The position numbers and the translations under genes are program-made. Of a DNA stretch of 64,000 nucleotides, positions 54,601 to 64,000 are shown one piece after another. The stretch is from positions 8,285,445-8,349,444 of the forward strand of contig OX465286.1 of NCBI GenBank assembly GCA_949987705.1, given 5' to 3'. Under the pieces are notes generated by a model. It saw only the letters and a list, made by a program, of their open reading frames with translations. It was not told the origin of the DNA and did no database searches. Origin of the DNA: Thereva unica. Lineage: Eukaryota; Arthropoda; Insecta; Diptera; Therevidae. Positions within the stretch are counted from its first letter, which is position 1; each line of letters starts with the position of its first letter.

Positions 54601-55020
54601 GCAAAGTTTTAGCACGTTGAGCAACGTTCGATGCGTTGAAATAAACTTATTGATCATTCTCAAGATGAACCGCAAAATTTGCAACAGTGGGATGACGCTC
54701 ATAAATGGGAATGATATCTAATATGCCCCAAATCGCCTCATTGCAACTAACATATCGTAATATCACCAAAAAAGCCGTTCCATACATATTTTGTATCATT
54801 TTTTTCTAAAAAGGAAGTAAAACTACTACATATGTAGTAGAACGGTAACGCTGCTTCAGAGATTCGTACACAGTGCCCGAGCCATCGCAGCCAGGCCAGT
54901 TTTATGGCGGGTCCACACGACACCGTCTTACCAGTTGAAGTCCTTTATTTGGTCCGGTGCTATCACGGTATTTTCAAAATCCGTAATTCCGGTTTGCGAC
55001 CCCAAAATCGTTACTTTTTT
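54601..55020. other. Noncoding stretch, no gene seen
   Basis: Nothing recognised apart from a TACATATGTAGTA palindromic patch near 54826-54840. Confidence 0.5.
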
Positions 55021-55971
55021 TTAACTTCCCAGTATAGGAAGTTATTGTAATCGGTCCGAAAATCGAAATCGAAATTTTTGACGTATTTTCATCTTTCAAT
55101 GTCCCAGGAGCATTTTAAGCAAAAAATTGGGAGGAAGTATATGTGTGTGTGTGTGCGTATGTATGTGGTCATTTTTTCCTGCACGATATCGCGCGAACCA
55201 AAAAAGATATCGACTTCGTTGAGGTGTCGTTCGAAGCGTATTAACCGAAATATGATCTGAAAAGATTTTCATAAAATTCGGTCGAGCCGTTTTTTTTTTT
55301 TTTTTGTGTAAACGACGCGACGTTTATTATTTGTGTACCTGCACGATACCGCGCAAACTAAAAACTACTATCGACTTCATTGAGGTGCCGAAAAAATAAT
55401 ATTAACGAAGAAATGCTCTGAAAAAAATTTCATAATATTCGGTCGGCCCTTTTTTGTTTAAATAGAAAAAAATTCGGCTAATTGTCAGAAAGACCTTAAA
55501 TTGCTAATATTTAATAAGTTTTGCTAATATCTAATAAACTCGATGGAATGAGACCCGTTCTAAACGAAGTGATCTTTTTTGGGTTCTGCACAGCGAGATA
55601 GCCTTCGAACAAAACATCACTTGTCAAAATCCGACAACCTTTCAAAATCGTGCAAAAATTTCGTTACTCTTTACAAACAGCACGAATTTTTCAAACCTTG
55701 GATTAGCACTTTTTGACGGAGAATTGTTTTCTACGCGTGATACAGTTTCAGAAAATTGCGAATTCAATACGAATTTGAACATCCGCTTTAGTGCAGCGAA
55801 CGAAATATGGAGGAAATGTTTGTTGGCTAAAGTTCAGGAAACAGAAATTCTCTAGAAAAATCTTGTGGATTTACTACTATTATAGTTATTTGAACTAGCT
55901 TCTCTCGGGATTGCTTTTGTCATCAGTTCTGATACTAGCCAATTTTCCACTAGTGCATACTGGGAAGTTAA
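55021..55971. mobile_element. TTAA-flanked nonautonomous element (piggyBac-like)
   Basis: TTAACTTCCCAGTATAGGAA at 55021 is answered by GCATACTGGGAAGTTAA ending at 55971; TTAA on both sides is the piggyBac duplication, with inverted CTTCCCAGTAT ends. Inside, two related direct units begin with CCTGCACGATA(T/C)CGCGC at about 55180 and 55340, each followed by ATCGACTTC(G/A)TTGAGGTG and ending with ATTCGGTCG. A (GT)n run lies near 55142-55154. No transposase coding. Length 951 bp including both TTAA. Confidence 0.8.
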
Positions 55972-58204
55972 TCGTGTAGACCGAAGGGGTCAAACCCACA
56001 TCCCAACTAGTTTTAAAATTAAAATTAAAATTACTAAAGTTAAATATATATATATAAAAATTGAATAAATCCTTAAAGGTAAAATAACAATTTTAAAATG
56101 GCGAATATCAAAGGCAAATTATAATACTCAAGCATAATTGGACGATTTTAATTATACATATAACAGAAAGATCCACCTTCCCCCTTTTCAGTCATGCCAA
56201 AAAGAAAAATATACACGCAAAATCCTTATTTGTTTTTAATAAATATATGCACAATATATGTATGTATGCACACACACGTCCATATGTGCTGGATTATATT
56301 TCATAGAAATTAAAATGTATTTTAATGGAAAAAGAAAATTATATTTCCCCATTTTGTTGTTTATTTTCGGTCTTCTTTTCATCTTACGAAAAAACAACAA
56401 CAACACCAACAAGCAACGAATTTTTTAATGGTTAGACCTAAAAGACCTAAAAGGCTAATCACAGCACAATGTTCTCTTGTCATAAACATTAAACGAAGGA
56501 TAACATATGTAAGGCTTGCTACCAACAGAAACACAACCCATCATCATCATCATCATCATCATCATGTATCATGAAGCCCACATAAGTTATGCTATATGTG
56601 TGTATATGAATGTATATAAGATGCGTGTGGGTAAATTTTAGCAACAAAAGATATATATGTATATATATATATAGGAAGAAGAAGTTAGAGAGGAGGATGG
56701 CTTTTCGAAAAAGGTCCTTGCGATGGCAGGCAACTTTGTTTTTCACAAAATTTTGCATGAGTAATGTTTAAATAACCGCAAGGCATTTACAACATTGTTA
56801 CCTACTACTCTGAGGCTCACACTCGTTCGCCCATCCCGGTTTGTCCGTCGCTGTTGCTGCCCCCTTTCTACCACCACATTAAAAAAAAAAAAAAAAACCT
56901 ACCACCACATCACCACCCATCCAACCTCCGCCATCACTACCCACCCCAAGACAAATCTGGGGGTCGGATTCCTTGCTACTTTATACTTTTTGGTGGTTTT
57001 TGTGTTTCGTCTCTCTTTCCGAGATCCTGTCGCTCTTCCAAAATTCAAAGAGCCAAAAACCACATCTACAAAAGTCCTTTGAGGTTAAAACAGGATAATT
57101 CAATTTTAAATGAAATGTCTGCTCGTGATAGGACCATGTTTTGTTAATTATCCGGGGGTGACTTCGTATTGCCTTAATATTTTCCAAGAGGAGAGAGACT
57201 GTATCCCTTTTTGTTTTGTTGTGGGGGATCCTTTTTAATATTTACATACATTTATACCTATATGATAAAAAAAAATAATAATTTCATTTTTCATGCTGAC
57301 AGAGTAATATTAACTTAAAAATCCAGTTTTCTTCAAAAATTTCCAAAAAAGGACTTTTTTATATGAATTATACTTTAACAAAAAAAAAAACTACTACCAC
57401 TACTACTACAAAATAAATATTTCAAAGGGTATATATCGATGGTCCTCGAGCTGCACGACAAATGGGGGGTTGACAAAGCCCAAAATATGCATGGACTATA
57501 TCAATTCATGCATAAAAATCGTGTGAGGATTATATCCGGAATGACACTTTAATCGTATATGTCCACCTAAAATAAGGATATAGATGCGCGTCTCCCTTTT
57601 ATGCTGCAAGTCCTGAATAACAATAGCAAAGCTAGCAACAATGACAACAACTACACACACCAATCGAAAAGAATATACATACATATATCTAGATAAAAAA
57701 AAAGATCCAAATGAAGAACGAAGAAGGGAGATATAAACATTGGTCGGATCCTTGGAGGTATTTTACTGTGATTTGGTAAAGTACGCTTCTTTACGCATCG
57801 TTAAATTTCCTTTATGAGCATTATTGGCACGTGCCAGTCATATGTAGGTGTCCTTCCTGTTCTATTTTGGATTTTATCACTTTAAGCGTTTTATTGAGAC
57901 TTAAGAACTAAAGCAGAGATAGAAAAAAAAAACAACAACAACATGAATACGAAAAAAGGGATTCGAATGGAGGAAGGACATTCTGAGCGATTTTTATTAA
58001 ATCTCTATCTGTATTTATTAAAATTGTGTGAGAGAGAGAGAATGGACTGGATTTTTTTTGTTGTTGCTGCAATTCGCTAATACAATTAAGGCAAGGGGAA
58101 ATACCTGTTTTCATATATGCTTTGTTATCAGCATCATAATTAGATATTGATGGAGCCTCCCCAATCCTTGGTAGGTAATACATGAAAAAGACCTTCCTTG
58201 CTTG
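55972..58204. other. Noncoding stretch with microsatellites
   Basis: (TA)n near 56046-56057 and 56650-56672, an ACAACA run near 56394, (CAT)n at about 56538-56565, an A16-type run near 56881-56896, and an ACTACT run near 57391-57409. No gene, RNA or element end recognised. Confidence 0.55.
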
Positions 58205-58320
58205 CAGAATAAAAAAGCCCGCCGGGAATCGATCCAAATAGCCGCTGCTATCGTTAAAAAGGGAAGCTTATTGGTAGTAGAAAAATTGCATGAGCTGATC
58301 ACGAAGCATACAAGGAAGTG
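58205..58320 (+). mobile_element. Short LINE RT fragment (RTE-like)
   Basis: The plus strand reads KARRESIQIAAAIVKKGSL and VEKLHELITKHTRK, which fits the RT stretch between PGxDxIxAE and LHxLIxxIW of RTE-like LINEs. About 115 bp. A neighbouring stretch to 58640 (C-run 58413-58427) has no recognisable content. Confidence 0.45.
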
Positions 58321-58646
58321 AACTTCTTCAAGAAATGCTTCAAACCCTCCTTCGGTATATCGCAGGGCCAGCGTTTGGCTTTTTTGCGCCCAGTGCAGTA
58401 TGCCATATTGCGCCCCCCCCCCCCCCCATCATTTCTGTTCAGTCTTTTGATCGCAGTGAAGGACAAATGGCAAAAGACACAAATACTTTTCGGAATTTTG
58501 TTAATAAATGAAAATGAAGGCAAGGGAACACCTTATCACTTTTTTTTTCTGAAATTGCCAGCCGTCACCAATTGCACCTATGAAAACGCCGCAGCGGCCT
58601 TTGTCCAATCAGGATTTACTGCGCGATCTTGCTTTTGTGATGAGTT

Positions 58647-60169
58647 TGTAGTGACCGCGTAAAGTTTAATTACTAAATTAAAAGTCTTTACAAGAACACC
58701 GCAGCAATGGCTCACGGGTAAAACTAGTTCTCACGCTAATACCATTTACCGCCCATCAAGTGTGGTGTGAAACTAGTATAGGCATTCCTAGGCCTTACAT
58801 GCCCATTTCCTTACGCAGACTAGCGTTCAACTCCGAGCATAGTCTCTCTCATCCTGGTATTTGTGCTACAAGACGAGCCGTTACCAAGAAATACTTCTGG
58901 CCATCGATCAATAAAGACTGCAATGAGTGGTCTCGATCATGACTAGGTTGCCAAAAGTCCAAAGTTTCACGGCATACCAAATCTCCATTTGAAGCTTTCA
59001 AGCTTCCAAATAATAGATTTGACCACATCCATATGGATATAGTGGGACCCCTACCCCCATCTCGTGGATACTCTTATATCTTAACGATAGTCGATAGATT
59101 CACGCGATGGCCTGAAGCATACCCAATTCGGGATATCTCAGCTTCAACAGCAGTGGCAAAGAGATTCGTCACAGATTCGATTTGTCCCACGATTTGGCGT
59201 ACCAATCGAGATCACAACCGATCAAGGTACGCAGTTCGAATCGAAACAGAAGCTGCCAAATTACTCGGCACTCATCGAATCCGGACAACCGCCTACCACC
59301 CGCAAGCAAACGGGATGGTTGAACGGTTCCACAGGCAACTAAAAGCAGCCTTAATGGCAAGAGACAACACTACTCATTGGAGTGAAGACTTGCCCTTTGT
59401 CATGTTAGGCATACGCACGGCAATTAAGACCGACTTACAATGCTCACCAGCCGAGCTCGTATACGGTCAGAATCTGAGACTTCCCAATTCGATTTCTATC
59501 CCAACTGATGAGAATCCAATTGAAGAATCAGAATGGCAAAGGCAACACATCCTCGGCAAACCCGTCCAAAAGGATGTCTACGTGTCAGAAGCCCTGTTGA
59601 ACGCCGACTATGTTTTCATACGTGTCGACAGAGTTCGAAAACCTTTCGAACCTCCATATGAGGGCCCATATGAAGTAATCAAACGATTACGAAAACACTT
59701 CGTGGTCAAATTGAACGGCACAACCAAGTCAATATCCATTGACAGGATAAAGCCAGCCTTCGGTTGTGACCGCGACAACGAAGCTAAGCCACCTAAAGCG
59801 GTAACAATCCCCCGGGGGGGGGGGGAGTATGTAGTGACAGCGTAAAGTTTAATTACTAAATTTTACGCAATCTCACACAACAACTTCCGTCACGATCAAA
59901 ACGATCACTCGGAACACTCTATCGATCACTGAACTCATAGTTCAGTGATCTAGCCAATTTCCGGCATCTCCTTTTTCCACTTCTCGTACTACGGTCGTGC
60001 AGCCCGGTCCACTTAGTGCCCGCTATATTATAAAACCCTATTGTATCGCGATTTATTATGTTTATTCAATAATGTGTAAAGCTACATATTATTGTAATAT
60101 CGATAAAGAATAAATAATTAAATTTAGTTTTATCCAGCGCGTTTCATTTTAATCGGAATAAAACTAGAA
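58647..60169 (+). mobile_element. Gypsy-type LTR element, deletion derivative
   Basis: The 3' LTR runs from TGTAGTGACAGCG (59830) to about 60169 (340 bp); only the first 33 bp of the 5' LTR (TGTAGTGACCGCGTAAAG, 58647-58679) remain, joined directly to the integrase region, so gag, protease and RT are deleted. A G-run (about 59814-59825) followed by AG forms an unusual polypurine tract just before the 3' LTR. AGTT at 58643-58646 and 60170-60173 could be a 4-bp duplication. Confidence 0.82.
58760..59845 (+). pseudogene. Gypsy integrase (zinc-binding, core and C-terminal parts)
   Basis: The plus strand has HSLSHPGICATRRAVTKKYF (N-terminal HHCC region, about 58830-58895), the core DHIHMDIVGPLPPSRGYSYI with the first catalytic Asp (from about 59018), then HRIRTTAYHPQANGMVERFH with the catalytic Glu (about 59272-59330), and a C-terminal GPYEVIKRLRKHFVVKLNG chromodomain-proximal fold. 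Between about 59178 and 59240 the frame is shifted: the second Asp is readable only as FGVPIEITTDQGTQFES in another frame, so two compensating indels bracket it. A stop also breaks the N-terminal part near 58939. It ends inside the LTR. As it stands no working integrase is encoded. Confidence 0.88.
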
Positions 60170-60395
60170 GTTTGCGATTTAACTTCAAAAACTCTCCCGC
60201 TAATGCTGTTTAATGCTCCAAGATGTGTTTCTGCGTTCCCTAACTATTTCCAGCAAATTCCTGGGATTCGAAAATCTGTATTACTATACAATCGGATCTC
60301 CATTATAGAGGTCTTTATGTAGTTTTCCAAGCCTTCATATTTCTAAGGATAATAGGTGGTCACTGTACTGCATGCATTAATTTCTACTGTAGAAT
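60170..60395. other. Short noncoding stretch
   Basis: Nothing recognised. Confidence 0.5.
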
Positions 60396-60680
60396 CTTGC
60401 ATAGAAATAAAAAACAGCCACTTAACAGCCTTCCTGGACTAGGAAGGTGCTTTCAACAGCTTCAGAACACAGGCAATCCAGGTAATCGTCGTCGGGAATT
60501 AGGGATCTATAATAGTGCGACTAGTACGAATTACAAATCAAGAACTAAGGCACCGTGCCAACCAAGAAAGGATAGACGACGAAATCAGGCGAACGAAATG
60601 GAATTGGACTGGTCGCACCTTGCAGAAGACAATTAAAAAAAGCAGTTCCTTTAATATATATATATATATATATGACAAGG
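60396..60680 (+). mobile_element. LINE-R-like RT C-terminal fragment
   Basis: The plus strand reads VRITNQELRHRANQERIDDE followed by IRRTKWNWTGRTLQKT (about 60518-60638), matching SVDDQIRRRKWNWVGHTFRR at the C-terminus of the LINE-R copy at 19.6 kb. A (TA)n run at 60655-60673 follows, possibly the microsatellite tail. Confidence 0.68.
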
Positions 60681-60769
60681 AAGGCACGGGAACACTTTTT
60701 CAATTTTTTTCGAAGTTTTGATTTTTTTTTTAAATTTTAATTTTTGAAATTGCGCCGCGTATGTTGAAC

Positions 60770-61110
60770 AAAAGAAGGCGCTATAGTCAAAGGTAACGAA
60801 GATGTAAAGAAACGGTGGAAGGAATTTTTGAACGAGCTGCTGCTACGAAAATTCCAATACGTATCAAAACTCCGTCTACAACATAACCATGACGCCCGAG
60901 AAAAAAAAGTACCAAACCTGGAAGAAGTACAAAGTTGGCTAAGATCGTTAAATAAAACAAATCTCCAGGAATTGGTAACATCCCAGCGCAGATCAAACAA
61001 GGAGGCGAATATGGAGGAACGAAAAAATGCTTGAAGATTGGGAACAAAACATTATCTGCCCAATACATAAGAAAGCCGGGGACAAATTCAACTGTGGAAA
61101 CTGTAGAGGT
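60770..61110 (+). mobile_element. LINE RT N-terminal fragment (RTE-like)
   Basis: The plus strand reads VKGNEDVKKRWKEFLNELL, KVPNLEEVQSWLRSLNKTN, then in another frame IKQGGEYGG and EDWEQNIICPIHKKAGDKF (about 61028-61090). This is the linker and first RT motif of an RTE-like LINE. It is cut at 61110 where the R1-clade fragment begins in the opposite orientation. Confidence 0.7.
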
Positions 61111-62390
61111 GAGGTCTACCCAGGTATTTAGCTGGCCGATCTCCTGGGCTATCAGGTCGATCGGAATGACTCCGGTGACCACCAGCACTGCGGGCTCGGA
61201 GGCCGTGTGGTAGAAACGCGCGACACGGATAGCTCAATGTACTGCGGCTATGCGCTTGCGGTTCTTTTTCCATACCGCAGCGCGTCGGCCTACATCTCTG
61301 CTCCGTAGACTAAGGTAGACTCGGCCGTGCGCATGAGCAAACGCCCCTGAGACCGTGAATGTTCGCCATGATTCTGCTACGCGGCGCCCACTCCGAAATT
61401 ACGTACCGTGCTGATGCACTTTTTCGTGAGTAGCGCGATCTCCGTTTTGTGAGTTGCAAGCTCAAGCCCGCAGTCCAGGAGGAAATTTTACGCATTGCCT
61501 GGTTCAGGTGCACCTACATGGCTTCGACATCTCTCGCGGTGATGATCACCGCGACGTCATCAGGGTACCCAACCAGGAAAACACCCTCGGGCATGTCCAG
61601 ACGTAGGAGCCCGTCGTAGGAAATGTTCCAAACGTTGGGTCCCAGACTAGAGCCCTGGGCGGCCCCAGATGTTACCTCCCTCCTTCGCAAGCAGGTTTCA
61701 TATTCTATTCAGATAGTCTCCCAGCATCCTTTGCAGGTACTGAGGGAGTCCGAAGTGGCGCTGCATCAGCCCACGTCTAGTGTGGCTAGCAGGCACACGT
61801 TTCGGGATAAGTGATTTCCTCACTCGGTCGGCCTGGCAGCCCCAACACCAACAACCTTTTGGACCGCGTCAATAGTGGAGCGGCCCGGTCGGAAGCCAAA
61901 GTGTCTGTCGGCCATGTCTCCCGCTGCCTGCACGGCCTCGTGAAGGCGTGACGTCAGTAGTCTCTCCAGTAGCTTCCCCGTCGTATCCAAAATACACACG
62001 GGTCTGTAAGACGCCGTCGTGCCGGCCCCCCTCCCTTGCTGATCAGTACAAGTCTCGCGATCTTCCAGCGAGCAGGGAAACTACCCACCTTCAGGTACGA
62101 GTTGTACATCTTCAGCAAGAGAGAAGGTTGGCTGGAAGATATTGCCTTCAATATTTTTGCTGTAAGGCTGTCTGAATCTGGAGCCTTCTGGTTACGCATC
62201 GAGCGAGCGGCCACTATCAGCTGCTCTTCGTCGAAGTGGGGCTTCCAGGTCCGAGGGCAGTGTTCGCTCGGACGGCCGCCGCGGATGGGTGGGTGGGGAA
62301 GAGGGCCTGCACGGCAAGACATGACTATCCCGCTGGGCTCACCCCCATACCCTACAGCCCCCACCCCACCCCTTTCTCGCATAATACGGT
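61111..62390 (-). mobile_element. R1-clade LINE RT fragment
   Basis: On the minus strand: RSMRNQKAPDSDSLTAKILK (about 62210-62150), MYNSYLKVGSFPARWKIARL (motif 0/1 region, about 62110-62050), PVCILDTTGKLLERLL-like with frameshift (about 62010-61960), MADRHFGFRPGRSTIDAV (about 61915-61860), GAAQGSSLGPNVWN (motif B, about 61675-61630), GYPDDVAVIITA (motif C, YADD changed to YPDD, about 61580-61545) and AMRKISSWTAGLSL (61500-61460). This spacing is characteristic of R1-clade LINEs (the clade of rDNA-inserting R1, but with many dispersed members). Frameshifts make it inactive. No rDNA is nearby. Confidence 0.78.
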
Positions 62391-62394
62391 CTAG

Positions 62395-62890
62395 AAGTTG
62401 GTTTATGAATAGAACAACTCGACTGTGGAATAATCACCACGAGTCAGTATATCCGAACTCGTATAATATCTTAGAGTTCAAACGAAAGGTTCATCGACAT
62501 TTCATCCCCCAGGCCCCCTCTACCTTTTCCTATTCTCCTCTATTTTTCAAGCCAAGCTTACTACCAGACATTGCACCATGACCTTAACGACATGACCAAC
62601 TGGTAGTACAAAGGGTGACTCCTAAGCTTGGTTTTATCACATAGAAAAAATCCACCATGTTGGAAGAAGAAGAACCTTGCTTGGAAGTCACAAGACCGAT
62701 CATTTTAGCCCATCCTCTGATTTAAAAACAGTCAACGGGGGCTACCGCTTAGATATTCTGATCTCGCTTCTATCAGCCTAGAATAGCTACATGTAAACAC
62801 TGACACTGACCATGACTTGAACGACATGACAGACATGTAGTACAAAGGGTGATTCCTAAGCTTGTATTTACCACATAAAAACAGCATATT
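62395..62890 (+). mobile_element. LINE-J 3'-end fragments, two in tandem
   Basis: The first (62400-62650) encodes FMNRTTRLWNNHHESVYPNS and FKRKVHRHF and ends with GGTAGTACAAAGGGTGACTC and ATCACATAGAAAAAA. The second (about 62770-62880) contains only the noncoding tail, ATGTAGTACAAAGGGTGATT and TTTACCACATAAAAA. Both show the conserved LINE-J 3' end. Confidence 0.82.
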
Positions 62891-64000
62891 TTTATGATTT
62901 CAACAATTGGCCTTGGACTGACCACCACCATATAAATGAAATAACATAATATTCATGCTTTCGAATTGAATTTCCCCTTCTTTCGGTTTATTGCAACAAA
63001 ATGGTTACTCCCCTTGTCATAACCTAATCAAAATCTTGACACTGTACTGTAACAAAATTCGCCTCATCCCCTCACATTAACAGTTTGCTTGCCCTTACAA
63101 CCCCGGCTTCTCCGGCATAGACGACAACTCCTCCTCGTCGCTAATTTCTTACAAAATTTGTCACCGTTATTTGTATTTATTATTACTTATTAATACGATC
63201 TCAATTCTGGAATGCCCTTGGCCCCCAGCATTTCCGTTTTAGATTGTTTTGTTAAAATATCCGAAAATCAGTCAAGGCAAAATTATATACATGTATTTGT
63301 ATATAAATATATATGTATAAAGCATAGCGGCTTACATTTTTCCCATTCTTGTACTTTATCCAAAAACTCCTGCTGTACTAAGGCCCATCGTCCCTCGGTT
63401 ATTCGCTCTCTAGCAGATGATGACGATGACGATGACGACGATGATGATAGTAGTATGCTGTGTGTTGTTTGTTGTACTACGATTATAAAAACGAGTTAAA
63501 TTCGCTTGACTAATTTCTCAAACAAGTGGAAAATGAGTTTCCTTCTTAGTGTACATCTCTTCTTTCTAGATGGTAATTGTTATTTATGTACATACATATA
63601 CCTATATACATTATATTTCTATATTTATATCATAACCCAGTGCACGGATTCGAGAGTATTCTTTCGTTCCGCTAGAATCGCAGTCTCAAAACATCTACAG
63701 TCCTTCTCCTCTGCCATATTCATAATTTGTTGTCTTTCAAGCTTTATACACAATATAACGTGTATATTTTGAGAAAGGCAGGGAAAAATAAAAGATGCTG
63801 CTTGCTGCTCCATTGCTCCGGTTTGAGAGCAGCTATAGCATTAAAACTGGGGCTGGTCCCTATACTATATAAATAAGGTATACACACTGGTATAGATGAA
63901 TTCCTTTCGTTTGTTTCCATCGCGCCCTCGCCATTTTCTATTTTCCAAATCACCACCTACCACCACCCAAGACCCAACCCCCCCCCCCCCCCTGCCACTG
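62891..64000. other. Noncoding stretch with GAT-type microsatellite and terminal C-run
   Basis: (GAT/GAC)n at about 63416-63449, (AT)-rich tract near 63299-63320, C-run at about 63979-63991. No gene recognised up to the window end. Confidence 0.55.

Noticed and set aside
58318..58662. 114-codon plus-strand frame with a proline run
   Set aside because: The proline run is a C15-type homopolymer in unique noncoding DNA; no domain is seen.
61111..62390. R1 insertion marking an rDNA locus
   Set aside because: The RT is R1-clade but the flanks are other LINE fragments, not 28S rDNA.
63212..63499. Frame with a poly-Asp run
   Set aside because: It is a GAT/GAC microsatellite; nothing else in the frame supports coding.
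1..64000. Bacterial or viral contamination
   Set aside because: GT-AG introns, Pax6 exons, LINEs, SINE and satellite structure throughout indicate a single insect genomic region.

Overview
The window is eukaryotic, from an insect nuclear genome. Its one recognisable host gene is the 3' half of a Pax6 gene (eyeless/toy type, + strand, 11685-13089): five exons with short GT-AG introns encode the acidic linker, a paired-class homeodomain, a Ser/Pro/Thr-rich tail and the conserved Pax6 C-terminus. The linker and tail look eyeless-like, which favours a fly, but I cannot fix the order or species. No paired-domain exon is visible, so the 5' part of the gene probably lies left of the window and 1-11684 is probably intronic.

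Almost everything else is transposon-derived. Working labels for the non-LTR (LINE) families: LINE-L has RT plus RNase H (LOA/I-like); LINE-J has endonuclease plus RT without RNase H (Jockey/CR1/Daphne-like) and a CACATAAAA tail; LINE-R and LINE-C are two RTE-like families with short microsatellite tails; one R1-clade piece and one CR1-like piece are also present.

Layout: 1-3280 is a 309-bp satellite array. 4.4-11.4 kb holds LINE-L, LINE-J and LINE-R debris with three inverted-repeat elements. 11.68-13.09 kb is Pax6. 13.5-17.3 kb is LINE debris. 17.4-19.0 kb is A-rich noncoding DNA. 19.4-22.6 kb is a nearly full-length LINE-R. 24.9-31.2 kb holds MITEs, a LINE ORF1, LINE-J pieces and a foldback element. 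31.2-37.85 kb is LINE-C, split by a young, internally deleted copia element. 38.85-42.5 kb holds LINE-C-like and CR1-like debris with an element flanked by 8-bp duplications. 42.8-46.15 kb is a LINE-L copy split by a MITE and by a structurally intact PIF/Harbinger transposon with both genes open. 47.09-49.33 kb is a hAT element with a nested MITE. 50.8-54.6 kb holds LINE-J, LINE-R and a tRNA-derived SINE. 55.0-56.0 kb is a TTAA-flanked element. 58.6-60.2 kb is a gypsy deletion derivative. 60.4-62.9 kb is LINE debris. The remainder is noncoding with microsatellites.

The most interesting signals are: (i) the Harbinger element with intact catalytic DDE residues, together with several MITE families that share GGCC-type ends and 3-bp duplications often not fitting the usual TWA rule; (ii) a tRNA SINE whose 3' tail resembles that of LINE-J, suggesting parasitism; (iii) a copia derivative with identical LTRs, a half-tRNA-iMet primer site, a deleted core and no target duplication; (iv) a higher-order pattern in the satellite and a diverged relic of it next to the Pax6 exons.
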